Below, one piece after another: positions 35,522-44,609 of a stretch of DNA of 64,000 bases (position 1 is the first letter of the stretch; each line of letters starts with the position of its first letter). A program made the translations under genes and the position numbers. The notes beneath the pieces are model-generated. The model saw only the letters and a program-made list of their open reading frames with translations. It was not told where the DNA came from and ran no database searches. Source of the stretch: Phycicoccus avicenniae_A (lineage in GTDB: Bacteria; Actinomycetota; Actinomycetes; Actinomycetales; Dermatophilaceae); NCBI RefSeq assembly GCF_050496545.1, contig NZ_JBNVZV010000020.1:22563-86562 (forward strand). Direction: 5' to 3'.

Positions 35522-38500
35522 TCAGGAGGTCTCCACGACGAGGTCGGGCTGCTCGTCCCCCCCGGCCGGCCGGGAGGAGACGGCGCGGCGGAGGTCGTCC
35601 AGCCGCACCGTCACGCCACCGCGCCGGTAGGGGTTGTCGAGCGGGGTGGTCTGCAGGCGTCCCCCGCGGCCGGAGACCGCGGTGACGCCGTGCCCCGTGG
35701 GGCCGGGGCGTACGGCGACGTCGAGGACCTCGCCGTCGAGGGGGACGCGGGCGCGGAGCTCGCCGAGCGCCGGGTCGAGGACGGGGTCGAGCTCGACGAG
35801 CTCGCCGCGGCGGCGCACGCCGACGAGGCGCTCGACGACGAGCCGGAGGAAGAGCCCCGGCCCCGACGAGTACACGCGCCAGCCGCCCTCCAGCGGGACG
35901 CCGCCGGCCATCAGCTCGGGGTAGCGCTGCTGCGCGTCGTGCCGGTCGGCGAAGGCACCGTCGGAGGAGGAGGCGTAGCAGCTGGTCTGGCGGGGACGCG
36001 CGCTGGGCACGAGCTCGGTCGCTCCGCTCGGGGTGGCGAGGGCGAGGGCACGCACCAGCTGGGCCCCGCGGCCGACCCGGGCCAGGGCCTCGGCGTACCG
36101 GAGGTGCGCGTGGACGTACATCAGCCCGATCTCGCGCCCCCAGAACGTGCTCGCCTCGGCGCGCTGGAAGACACTCATGGGGCCGCCGGTGTAGGCCACC
36201 GGTCGGTCGAAGAGGCGGGCGCCGTCGGGGCCGAGGAGGTGCTCCTCGACGAGCGCGAGGTGCTGGCCCGCCTGCTCGGGGGTCAGCAGGTCGGCGCTCA
36301 CGGCGTGGATCCACGGGAGGATGCCGAGGGTCAGGCCGGTCCGGGTGTCGCGCGGGTGCACGAGCGGCTCCGTGCTGCCGTCGTCGTGGTGCAGCAGGTA
36401 GCCGGGCATCACGTCGTCGACGATCAGCTCGCGGTGGATGGCGTCCTCGGTGGCGTCGGCCAGCCCGGCGGCCCGCTCGGCGAGGTCGTCGTCGGCGCCG
36501 ACGGCCCGCAGGCCGTGGGCGAGCGTGCGCAGGGCCTGGGTCTGCAGGACCGCGGTCCACACCGACACGAGCCGGCGGGCGAGCTGCGGGTCGGCGGGCT
36601 GGAGGGAGTCGTTCCAGTCGCCGTGCCCGTACGCGGGGAGCGGGCTGCCCTCGACGGTGCACTCCTCGATGCGGTCGACCGCACGCGCCAGGTGGGCGAG
36701 CACCGGTGCGGGAGAAGTGAGCCCGGTGTCGTCGACGAACGGCAGCTCGACCGCGAGCAGGGCTGCGTCGCCGCTGGCGAGCAGGTGCTCCCCCGCTGCG
36801 AGCAGCGGCCAGAAGACCACGTCGCCGTGCGAGTCCTGCTGCCCGGCGGCGGGCAGCGGCTCGAGGAACTCGAAGGCCTGCGGCCAGTCGCCCCGCGCGT
36901 TCTGCCCGCGGAACACCCGAGCCAGGACCTCGCGCACCACGTCCTGGCGGTCGAGGGCGGTGAGCAGCCCGACCGGGCCCTGACACACGTCGCGGGTGCC
37001 CCACGCGCCGCCGCTGTACTGCTCGAGGCCGCGCGGGCTGAGGTAGTGCACGACGGCGTCGTGGGCGAACCAGGGCAGCGCGTCGTCGACGTGGCGCAGC
37101 GGGTCCTCGCCGCGGGTCGCGGGCGTCGAGACGCCCAGGGTGCGGGCGACGTCGTCCCAGAACGGGACCGGGGCCCCGTCCACGGAGTCGGGCTGCGGCG
37201 CCGGGCGGGAGAGCCGGACGCACCACGCCGGCGCCGGGGTCACCTCGAGGGTGGTCCACCAGCCGTCGCGCGCCACGTGGTCGTCGTGGAGCGGGGCGTC
37301 GTCGGCGGGCACGGCCTCCGCGCCGTCCCACGTGAGGAGCCACGGCTCGTCGGTCCCGAACACCAGGCCCGTGGAGCCCTGCGGCCGGGCGCCGACGCCG
37401 GTGGTCGCGAGGGCGAGGAGGAGTGGGGGCGCCGTCCCGGCCCGCGTCGTCACCGACACCTCGAGCTCGTGGCGGCCCTCCGGGGCGTGGGTGACGACCT
37501 CGAGCACGGTGTCGTCCAGGGCGTACCACCAGGTGCAGCGGTCGAGGCCGACCCGCCAGGCCGAGGGGGTGCCGAGCCGCTGCCAGCCGTGCTCGCCGCG
37601 GACGAGCAGCCGGGCACCGTGCGCCTCCAGCAGGCCGAGGTAGGACCGCCGGCCGGTGAGCAGGGCATCACGGCCGACGTGGCCGCGCGTCACCTGGGAC
37701 AGGAACGTGCCGTCCATCCAGACCGTCGTCGTCAGCGACCGGTCGTCCGGGACGAGCGAGGAGCCGGTGCGCAGCAGGGTGCCGTGCGGTCGCAGGACGG
37801 CGAGGTCCTTGGTCGGCAGGACGACCTGGCCGTCGGGCGTCGACCACGCCCAGGGAGAGCCGTCGGGCGCGGTCTCGACCGAACCCTCGGGCGCGATGCC
37901 CAGGTCCCGGAGCTCGTCCGGGGTCAGGGGGCGGGCCCTCACCGCCGGACGGGTGAACGCCGTGCCGGCGACCGCCGCACCCCCGGGGTCGGACCGACCC
38001 GTCGGGGAGGCCGTCTCGCGCTCGGCGACCTCGAGCCACCGGGCATCGGCATCGGACGTCGCGTCCGGGTGGTCGGCCACCGCGACGCCCACGAAGCCGG
38101 TGCGGTGCACGCCCCCGGGCTCGAGCCGCACGGCCTCGTCCTCCAGCGCGACGAGGGTGTGCTCGTGCTGGTGGCGGCGCGCGGGCAGGGCGGTGCCGAG
38201 CCCGCTCCAGCGGGTTCCCGACGCCTCCCGCGTCGTCAGCTGGATCGCGTCGGTGGCCCAGCCGCCCCCGTGGCGCAGCGACCCCACGGCCAGCCACGGC
38301 ACCGTCGGACCGGGCATGTTCTGGCGGACCGCGACCCCGGTGCCGTGAGTCCCGTCGAGCGGCGACACGTCCAGGTACTGGGCGACGTAGTACTCGTTGG
38401 TCCGCACGGCTCCGGGCGGCGCCAGGGCGGGGTCGTGGGTCAGGACGACGTCGACGTCGAGCGAGCGGCGGGTCGTGTTCTCGACCTCGACCTCCCAGCG

Positions 38501-38848
38501 CCAGGAGACGTGGTCCTCGGTGCCGCCGTCGCCCGCCCGCAGCGTGACCGACCAGTCCAGGCCGTCCCACGAGCCGCGCAGCCCGACCACGCCGTCACCA
38601 CCGTGGACGACGCCGCCGGAGGCCGGCCCGAGGAGCGGGGTCCACCGGGCGACATCGCCGTCGCGGACGCGGAGGAAGAGCCCCGCCGGGCCGGGCTCGA
38701 GCTCGGTCGACGGGTAGAGGAGCAGGCTCAGGCCGAACGCCTCGAACCGCCGGAGCGACCCGTTCGTGGTCAGCTCGGCGACCAGCCCGCAGGGGCCGTC
38801 GAGGCCGTGGCGGGGGGCGGGCAGGTGGGCGGTCTGCTGCTCGTGCAC
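35522..38848 (-). CDS. GH94 oligosaccharide phosphorylase, probable 1,2-beta-oligoglucan phosphorylase
   Basis: An 1108-aa cytosolic protein. N-terminal beta-sandwich domains (about 1-550) precede the (alpha/alpha)6 barrel with SPRGLEQYSGGAWGTRDVCQ, QNARGDWPQAFEF, HGDVVFWPL, the catalytic GHGDWNDSLQP, and AYTGGPMSVFQRAEAST. These are GH94 phosphorylase features. The length is near that of 1,2-beta-oligoglucan phosphorylases (about 1,110 aa) and larger than cellobiose phosphorylase (about 800). It would phosphorolyse beta-1,2-linked glucan into glucose-1-phosphate. GTG 38848 lies 6 nt after TAGGCA on the minus strand. It is first gene of the leftward operon. GH94 is firm, the linkage is inferred. 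Confidence 0.8.
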   Translation of the reverse strand: MHEQQTAHLPAPRHGLDGPCGLVAELTTNGSLRRFEAFGLSLLLYPSTELEPGPAGLFLRVRDGDVARWTPLLGPASGGVVHGGDGVVGLRGSWDGLDWSVTLRAGDGGTEDHVSWRWEVEVENTTRRSLDVDVVLTHDPALAPPGAVRTNEYYVAQYLDVSPLDGTHGTGVAVRQNMPGPTVPWLAVGSLRHGGGWATDAIQLTTREASGTRWSGLGTALPARRHQHEHTLVALEDEAVRLEPGGVHRTGFVGVAVADHPDATSDADARWLEVAERETASPTGRSDPGGAAVAGTAFTRPAVRARPLTPDELRDLGIAPEGSVETAPDGSPWAWSTPDGQVVLPTKDLAVLRPHGTLLRTGSSLVPDDRSLTTTVWMDGTFLSQVTRGHVGRDALLTGRRSYLGLLEAHGARLLVRGEHGWQRLGTPSAWRVGLDRCTWWYALDDTVLEVVTHAPEGRHELEVSVTTRAGTAPPLLLALATTGVGARPQGSTGLVFGTDEPWLLTWDGAEAVPADDAPLHDDHVARDGWWTTLEVTPAPAWCVRLSRPAPQPDSVDGAPVPFWDDVARTLGVSTPATRGEDPLRHVDDALPWFAHDAVVHYLSPRGLEQYSGGAWGTRDVCQGPVGLLTALDRQDVVREVLARVFRGQNARGDWPQAFEFLEPLPAAGQQDSHGDVVFWPLLAAGEHLLASGDAALLAVELPFVDDTGLTSPAPVLAHLARAVDRIEECTVEGSPLPAYGHGDWNDSLQPADPQLARRLVSVWTAVLQTQALRTLAHGLRAVGADDDLAERAAGLADATEDAIHRELIVDDVMPGYLLHHDDGSTEPLVHPRDTRTGLTLGILPWIHAVSADLLTPEQAGQHLALVEEHLLGPDGARLFDRPVAYTGGPMSVFQRAEASTFWGREIGLMYVHAHLRYAEALARVGRGAQLVRALALATPSGATELVPSARPRQTSCYASSSDGAFADRHDAQQRYPELMAGGVPLEGGWRVYSSGPGLFLRLVVERLVGVRRRGELVELDPVLDPALGELRARVPLDGEVLDVAVRPGPTGHGVTAVSGRGGRLQTTPLDNPYRRGGVTVRLDDLRRAVSSRPAGGDEQPDLVVETS

Positions 38849-38947
38849 CCCTCATGCCTACCAGTCGCGAGGGGGGCCCGGAACCCTCGCGCACCGTGAA
38901 AACAGATGAAAACAAGCGGGGTCCATGAAAGTAGTTACATGGTCAGA

Positions 38948-38968
38948 AACCGTTGACAGACAACGGTT
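38948..38968. promoter_or_regulatory. LacI-type operator
   Basis: AACCGTTG (38948-38955) and CAACGGTT (38961-38968) form a perfect palindrome with a 5-nt spacer. Its AACCGTT-type half-sites are like those of many LacI-family operators. It sits in the gap between the divergent glycosidase and transporter operons and overlaps the rightward -35 box. The LacI protein encoded at 44610 is the likely binder. Confidence 0.65.
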
Positions 38969-38983
38969 ACAGCGCCGTACGTT
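38953..38983 (+). promoter_or_regulatory. promoter of the oligosaccharide transporter operon
   Basis: A perfect TTGACA (38953-38958) lies inside the operator palindrome. The best -10 candidate is TACGTT (38978-38983) after a 19-nt spacer. Occupation of the operator would block RNA polymerase directly. Confidence 0.55.
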
Positions 38984-39016
38984 GCTGGGAGCCCACTCCA
39001 CGGAAGGTCTGCAACG

Positions 39017-40687
39017 ATGCTGACTCGTACCACGTCCCTGGCCGCCTCCGGCCTCGTCGCCGCGCTCGCCCTGACGGCCTGTGCCGGGAGCGCCGACAGC
39101 GGGTCGGGAGGTGCGGCCGGCAAGGGGATGATCGCCCAGCTGACCTTCCCCGCGGAGGTCACGGGTGCCGCCGGGGGGCTCGGCGACTTCAACCCCTACG
39201 CCACGCAGCCGCTCACCCGGTTCTGGGTCTACGAGCCGCTCATCATCAAGAACGGGCTGTCCTGCGAGGAGACCCCGTGGCTGGCGACCAAGGCCGAGTG
39301 GACCGACGAGAAGACGCTCGCCATCACCGTCCGTGACGGCGTGAAGTGGAGCGACGGCCAGCCGTTCACCGCGAAGGACGTGGCCTTCACCTTCAACCTC
39401 GGCAAGCAGTACCCGGGGCTGGACAAGGCCGGCGTCTGGAACGACACCTTCGGCTCGCCCGCGCAGTCGGTCACCGCCGAGGGCAACGTCGTCACGATGT
39501 CGTTCTCCGGCAACGCCGCCGCGAAGTACGACGAGATCATCAAGCAGCCGATGCTGCCCGAGCACGTCTACTCGAAGGTCGGCGACCCGACGAAGTACGT
39601 CGACAAGAAGCCGGTCGGCACCGGTCCCTACCAGCTCGAGAGCTACAACGGCCGACGCCTGGTGCTCGAGCGGCGCGCGGACTACTGGCAGGCCGACAAG
39701 GTCAAGGTCCAGCGCATCGTCCAGGAGGGTCAGTACGACGCCTCGCAGGCCGCGCTCAAGCTGCGCTCCGGGCAGCTCGACGCCTACTGGGGTGAGATCC
39801 CCAACCCCGAGAAGACGTTCGTCTCGGCCGACCCGAAGGTCAACCACTTCTACTTCGCCCCGAACGGCATGACCGTCCTCACCGGCAACCTGCGGCAGAA
39901 GCCGTTCGACGACCCGAAGTTCCGCGAGGCCGTGTCCTACGCGATGGACAAGGAGGCGATGTCGACCAAGGCCACCTACGGGATCATGAAGCCCGCCAGC
40001 CAGACCGGTCTCAAGCTGCCCTCGATGCAGAAGCTGCTGCCGGACTCGTTCGCCAACGGCGACACCGTGATCCCCTACGACACGGCCAAGGCGAACCAGA
40101 TGCTCGACGCCGCGGGCTACCGCAAGGGCGCGGATGGCAAGCGCACCAACCCCGACGGCTCGCCCCTCGCGGTGAACTTCTCGGTGCAGGCGGGCTTCAT
40201 CGACTACCAGGCGATCGCCGACGTCATCGCCAAGGGACTGAACGAGGTCGGCGTGCAGACCAAGGTCACAGCCTCGGCTCCCGACTCGGTCGACCAGCAG
40301 AAGAAGACCGGCGAGTACACCGCGATGCTCGAGTACCTCCACGGCGGGTGCGAGCTGGCCCGGAACATCGGGGCCAAGCTCTCCTCGAAGCAGTTCCCCA
40401 CCGAGAAGGAGGTCCGGAGCAACGTGGGCCGGTTCTCCGACCCGCAGGTGGACGCCACGGTCGCCGCGCTGGAGAAGGCGACCGACCAGGCGCAGCAGAA
40501 GGCCGAGGTCGGCAAGCTCGTCGACGTGATGATGACGCAGTTCCCCGTCACGCCGCTGATCTACGCCCCGACCCGCATCCTCTACCGCACGGACAAGGCC
40601 GTCGGCTGGCCGAGCGAGGAGCAGCCCTACGCCAACCCCTCCGACGACCGCCTGCTCGTGCTGACGCGGCTGGCGCCGGCGAAGTGA
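39017..40687 (+). CDS. family 5 ABC transporter substrate-binding lipoprotein
   Basis: A 556-aa lipoprotein: signal peptide with lipobox ALTAC (Cys about 22), then a family-5 (DppA/OppA-type) binding domain with WTDEKTLAITVRDGVKWSDG, the family signature region, VGTGPYQLESYNG, RADYW and PKFREAVSYAMDKEAM. Family-5 binders serve peptides, nickel and, in several bacteria including Thermotoga, cello- and beta-gluco-oligosaccharides. Here the neighbours are all glycoside enzymes plus LacI, so an oligosaccharide ligand is likely. ATG 39017 follows GGAAGG and opens the rightward operon after the LacI-type operator. Confidence 0.9.
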   Translation: MLTRTTSLAASGLVAALALTACAGSADSGSGGAAGKGMIAQLTFPAEVTGAAGGLGDFNPYATQPLTRFWVYEPLIIKNGLSCEETPWLATKAEWTDEKTLAITVRDGVKWSDGQPFTAKDVAFTFNLGKQYPGLDKAGVWNDTFGSPAQSVTAEGNVVTMSFSGNAAAKYDEIIKQPMLPEHVYSKVGDPTKYVDKKPVGTGPYQLESYNGRRLVLERRADYWQADKVKVQRIVQEGQYDASQAALKLRSGQLDAYWGEIPNPEKTFVSADPKVNHFYFAPNGMTVLTGNLRQKPFDDPKFREAVSYAMDKEAMSTKATYGIMKPASQTGLKLPSMQKLLPDSFANGDTVIPYDTAKANQMLDAAGYRKGADGKRTNPDGSPLAVNFSVQAGFIDYQAIADVIAKGLNEVGVQTKVTASAPDSVDQQKKTGEYTAMLEYLHGGCELARNIGAKLSSKQFPTEKEVRSNVGRFSDPQVDATVAALEKATDQAQQKAEVGKLVDVMMTQFPVTPLIYAPTRILYRTDKAVGWPSEEQPYANPSDDRLLVLTRLAPAK

Positions 40688-40715
40688 GCGCCGGCCCCGC
40701 GGCCGGAGGTGCGTC

Positions 40716-41705
40716 GTGAGGTACTTCGCCCGCAAGGTCGCGTTCTTCCTCGGCACGCTCTGGGCGGTCGTCACGCTGAACTTCCTCATCCCGCGGCTCC
40801 AGCCGGGCGACCCGGCGGAGATCATGGTCAAGCGCCTCGCGGGCAAGGACAGCCAGCTCGACCCCGCGCAGGTGCAGGCGATGCGGGCGATGCTCGGCAC
40901 GCCCGACGGGTCGCTGTGGCAGCAGTACACCGACTACCTCGGTGAGCTCGTGCACGGGAACTTCGGTCTCTCGTACACCTACTTCCCCTACCCGGTGACC
41001 GAGGTCATCGGCCAGGCGATCTGGTGGACGGTCGTCCTCGTCGTCGTCACGCAGGTGCTGTCCTTCGGCATCGGCACGGTCTTCGGGGCCTACGCGGCGT
41101 GGCGGCGCAACACCCGCTTCGACTCGGTCGTCACGCTCGGGTCGACCTTCCTCGGCACGCTGCAGCCGTTCTGGATCGCGCTGCTGCTCATCTACTTCTT
41201 CGGCTACACGCTGGGCTGGTTCCCGACGTCGGGCGGCTACGAGGCCGCGACGCCCGGCTTCAACGGACCCTTCATCCAGGAGGCGGTGAGCCACTCGTTC
41301 CTGCCGGCGCTCGCGCTGCTCGTCGTCACGCCGATCGGCTGGGTGCTGGGCATGCGCAACACGATGATCATGAACCTCGGTGAGGACTACATCCGCCTCG
41401 CCCGCGCCAAGGGGCTGCCCGACCGGCGCATCGCCCTGGGGTACGCGGCGCGGAACGCGTTGCTGCCCAGCGTGACCGGCTTCGCGCTGGCCCTCGGCGG
41501 TGTCCTGGGCGGGGCGATCCTCGTCGAGACGGCGTTCGACTACCCGGGCCTCGGCCGGCTGATGGGCGAGGCCGTCGACAACAAGGACTACCCGCTGCTC
41601 CAGACGCTGATGCTGCTGACGACGGCCGGGGTGCTCCTCGCGAACCTCGTCGCCGACCTGATGTACGGCGTGCTGGACCCGCGCGCGAGGAGGGCGCAGT
41701 CATGA
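40716..41705 (+). CDS. ABC transporter permease (DppB/OppB type)
   Basis: A 329-aa inner-membrane protein: first helix VAFFLGTLWAVVTLNFLIPR with the typical DppB N-terminus, a periplasmic region with GNFGLSYTYFPYPVTEVI, five further helices, an EAA-type loop around DYIRLARAKGLPDRRI, and ETAFDYPGLGRLMGEAV. It forms a channel with the next gene product. GTG 40716 has GGAGGT upstream. It overlaps the DppC-type gene by 4 nt. Confidence 0.92.
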   Translation: MRYFARKVAFFLGTLWAVVTLNFLIPRLQPGDPAEIMVKRLAGKDSQLDPAQVQAMRAMLGTPDGSLWQQYTDYLGELVHGNFGLSYTYFPYPVTEVIGQAIWWTVVLVVVTQVLSFGIGTVFGAYAAWRRNTRFDSVVTLGSTFLGTLQPFWIALLLIYFFGYTLGWFPTSGGYEAATPGFNGPFIQEAVSHSFLPALALLVVTPIGWVLGMRNTMIMNLGEDYIRLARAKGLPDRRIALGYAARNALLPSVTGFALALGGVLGGAILVETAFDYPGLGRLMGEAVDNKDYPLLQTLMLLTTAGVLLANLVADLMYGVLDPRARRAQS

Positions 41706-42625
41706 CGACCACCCCCGTCACCGACCCGCAGGGGGTCGGCGAGCCGACCCTCGCCCCCGAGGAGACCGTCGAGGTCCGCCGGCCCGACCCCTGGTACCGG
41801 GTGGTCTGGAGCTCCGGCAAGGCGCGAGTCGGCCTCGTCATCGTCGCGCTCTACGTGCTGGTGGCCGTCCTCGCCCCGCTCATCGCGCCGCACGACCCGA
41901 CGAACTCGGACTTCGTGCCGCTCGCCGGGCCCAGCGCCGAGAACTGGCTGGGGACGACCACGAACGGCCAGGACATCGCCTCGCAGCTGATCTACGGCTC
42001 GCGGATCTCGTTGCTGGTGGGCCTCTTCGGTGGTCTGCTCGCGACGGTCATCGCCCTCGTCATCGGGATGATCTCCGGCTACGCCGAGGGCACGATCGTG
42101 GACGACGCCCTGAGCTTCGTCACCAACGTCGCGCTCGTCATCCCCGTGCTGCCGCTCATCATCACGCTCGTCGCGTACTCGGACACCCGCGGGGTCCCGC
42201 TCATCGTCGCGGTCATCGCGATCACGTCGTGGGCCGGTGCGGCGCGGGCCAAGCGGGCGCAGATCATCACGCTGCGCAACCGCGACTTCGTGACCGCCTC
42301 GAAGTTCGCCGGCGACGGCACGTGGCGCATCGTCTTCCGCGAGATCATGCCGAACATGACCTCGCTGGTCGCCGCCGGCTTCGTCGGCGCGGCGACCGGG
42401 GCGATCGGCGCGGAGGCGGGCCTGGCCGTGCTCGGCCTCGGCGACTCCGGTTCGGTCTCCTGGGGCACGATGCTCTACCAGGCCAACGCCCAGGGCGCGA
42501 TCGCCCAGGGCCTGTGGATCTGGGTCTTCGTGCCCGGCCTCGTCCTCGGCGTCCTCATCACGGCGATGACCTTCGTCAACTTCGGCGTGGACCTGCTGAG
42601 CAACCCCCACCTGCGGGAGGACTGA
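41702..42625 (+). CDS. ABC transporter permease (DppC/OppC type)
   Basis: A 307-aa inner-membrane protein with a long polar N-terminus (about 40 residues), then HDPTNSDFVPLAGPSAENWL and GTTTNGQDIASQLIYGSRIS, the signature of the DppC subfamily. Five helices follow, with the ATPase-docking loop near FVTASKFAGDGTWRIVFREI. ATG 41702 overlaps the DppB-type stop (ATGA). It pairs with the preceding permease for uptake of the ligand bound by the family-5 lipoprotein. Confidence 0.92.
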   Translation: MTTTPVTDPQGVGEPTLAPEETVEVRRPDPWYRVVWSSGKARVGLVIVALYVLVAVLAPLIAPHDPTNSDFVPLAGPSAENWLGTTTNGQDIASQLIYGSRISLLVGLFGGLLATVIALVIGMISGYAEGTIVDDALSFVTNVALVIPVLPLIITLVAYSDTRGVPLIVAVIAITSWAGAARAKRAQIITLRNRDFVTASKFAGDGTWRIVFREIMPNMTSLVAAGFVGAATGAIGAEAGLAVLGLGDSGSVSWGTMLYQANAQGAIAQGLWIWVFVPGLVLGVLITAMTFVNFGVDLLSNPHLRED

Positions 42626-42627
42626 CG

Positions 42628-44517
42628 ATGACCACCGCCACCACCCCGGACGCCCTGCTCGAGGTCGACGGCCTCTCGGTGCGCTACGAGCCGAAGCGCA
42701 ACCCGGCGCTGACGGCCGTGTCCGACGTCTCGTTCTCGATCCGGCCCGGCGAGTTCGTCGGCCTCATCGGCGAGTCCGGATCCGGCAAGACGACGCTCGG
42801 GACCGCGCTGCTGCGCCTGCTCGACCGGCCGGCCCGCATCAGCGCGGGCTCGATCCGGTTGGACGGCACCGACATCACCACCCTCCCCGAGGACGAGCTG
42901 CGGCCGATGCGCTGGCGCGACGTCTCGACCGTCTTCCAGAGCAGCATGAACGCGCTCAACCCCGTGACCCGCGTCGAGGACCAGTTCCGCGACGTCATCG
43001 AGGAACACTCGGACCTGCGCGGCGACGCCGTGTCGGAGCGCGTCCGCGAGCTCTTCGACATGGTGATGATCGACCACCGCTTCATCCGTGCGTACCCGCA
43101 CGAGCTGTCCGGAGGGATGAAGCAGCGCGTCAACCTGGCGCTGGCGCTGGCGCTCGAGCCCAAGGTCGTCCTGCTCGACGAGCCGACCACCGGCCTCGAC
43201 GTCGTCGTGCAGCACTCGATCCTCGAGAACATCCGCCGGCTCCAGGCCGAGAAGGGCTTCGCGGTCCTCTTCATCAGCCACGACATCGGCACGGTGCTCG
43301 ACCTCTCCGACCGCATCCTCGTGATGTACGCCGGCCGCATCGTCGAGGAGAACGACGCCGCGTCGCTGCTGCGTGACCCGATGCACCCGTACACGAAGGG
43401 GCTGCTCGGCTCGTACAGCGACCCGCGCGCGGAGACGGTCCGCATCACCTACGTCCCGGGGCGGCTGCCCGACCTCACCAAGGACCTGACGGGGTGCCCG
43501 TTCGTCGCGCGTTGCCCGGAGCGGATCAGTCTGTGCGAGAGCGTGACCCCGGACTTCGCGCCACTGGGTGAGGGTGAGGTCGCCTGCCACGTCGCCCGGG
43601 TCCAGCGCGGCGGCGAGGTGGAGGGGCTCGTCGCCGGCTCCGTCGGGGAGCCCACGCGACGCTTCGCCGGCCCGGAGTTCGTCAAGACCGCCGCCGAGTC
43701 CACCGAGGCGCTGACCCGGACGCCGCTGCTCACCGTCGACTCCGTCGGGAAGACCTACGAGCGTCGCCGGGGCCTGAGGGTCGAGCGCACCGTCGCCGTC
43801 GAGGACGTCTCGTTCGCCCTGCGGCGCGGTGAGGTCACCGCCCTCGTCGGCCAGAGCGGCAGCGGGAAGACGACGCTGGCCCGGCTCATCACCGGTGTCG
43901 ACAAGCCGACGAGCGGGCGCATCGTCTTCCACGGCCCGGACGGCGACCAGGAGGTGGCGGGCTTCCGCGGGCGGGCGCTGCGCGGGTACCGCAAGCACGT
44001 CCAGATGGTCTTCCAGGACCCGTACTCCTCGCTCAACCCCGCGAAGCGCATCGGGCAGGCCCTCGAGCGGCCGCTCGTGAACCACCACGGGATGAAGGGG
44101 CAGGCGTTGCGCGACCGGGTGCGTGAGCTGCTCGAGACGGTCGCCCTCACCCCGACCGAGCGCTTCGTCGACCGCTACCCCCACGAGCTCTCCGGTGGAC
44201 AGCGCCAGCGCGTGGTCATCGCCCGGGCCCTCGCCGCCGACCCCGAGATCGTCATCGCCGACGAGCCGATCTCCAGCCTCGACGTGTCCATCCGCGCGGA
44301 GATCCTCGAGCTGCTCGGGTCGCTCGTGCGCGAGCACGACATGGGCATCCTCTACATCACCCACGACCTGCTCAGCGCGCGGATGCTCTCCGACGAGGTG
44401 CTCGTCCTCAACGACGGCGCCGTGGTCGAGCGGGGCCCGACGCTCGAGGTGATCCGCTCGCCGCGCGACGAGTACACGCGCCGCCTCCTGGACGCCGTCC
44501 CCAACCCGTTCGGGTGA
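42628..44517 (+). CDS. fused DppD-DppF type ABC ATPase
   Basis: A 629-aa protein with two complete ABC ATPase domains. First (about 10-270): Walker A GESGSGKTT, LSGGMKQRVNLALALALEP, VVLLDEPTTGLD, followed by the oligopeptide-transporter-type C-terminal Cys cluster (GCPFVARCPERISLC) that in DppD proteins binds an iron-sulfur cluster. Second (about 370-625): GQSGSGKTT, FQDPYSSLNP, LSGGQRQRVVIARAL, IVIADEPISSLD. In most operons these are two genes. Here one polypeptide powers the DppBC-type channel. ATG 42628 begins 2 nt after the permease stop. Confidence 0.92.
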   Translation: MTTATTPDALLEVDGLSVRYEPKRNPALTAVSDVSFSIRPGEFVGLIGESGSGKTTLGTALLRLLDRPARISAGSIRLDGTDITTLPEDELRPMRWRDVSTVFQSSMNALNPVTRVEDQFRDVIEEHSDLRGDAVSERVRELFDMVMIDHRFIRAYPHELSGGMKQRVNLALALALEPKVVLLDEPTTGLDVVVQHSILENIRRLQAEKGFAVLFISHDIGTVLDLSDRILVMYAGRIVEENDAASLLRDPMHPYTKGLLGSYSDPRAETVRITYVPGRLPDLTKDLTGCPFVARCPERISLCESVTPDFAPLGEGEVACHVARVQRGGEVEGLVAGSVGEPTRRFAGPEFVKTAAESTEALTRTPLLTVDSVGKTYERRRGLRVERTVAVEDVSFALRRGEVTALVGQSGSGKTTLARLITGVDKPTSGRIVFHGPDGDQEVAGFRGRALRGYRKHVQMVFQDPYSSLNPAKRIGQALERPLVNHHGMKGQALRDRVRELLETVALTPTERFVDRYPHELSGGQRQRVVIARALAADPEIVIADEPISSLDVSIRAEILELLGSLVREHDMGILYITHDLLSARMLSDEVLVLNDGAVVERGPTLEVIRSPRDEYTRRLLDAVPNPFG

Positions 44518-44609
44518 GCCTGCTCGCCCCGGTGGCACCCGTCGGCCCCTCCGCTTCCGTTCGGCCCCTCCTCCCGGCAGGGTGGTCCCCGGCGGAAGGA
44601 GGACCCGAG

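Noticed and set aside
31552..38899. Long plus-strand open frames across the GH35, GH3 and GH94 genes
   Set aside because: They read as His/Arg/Gly-rich noise, while the minus strand encodes complete enzymes with all catalytic motifs.
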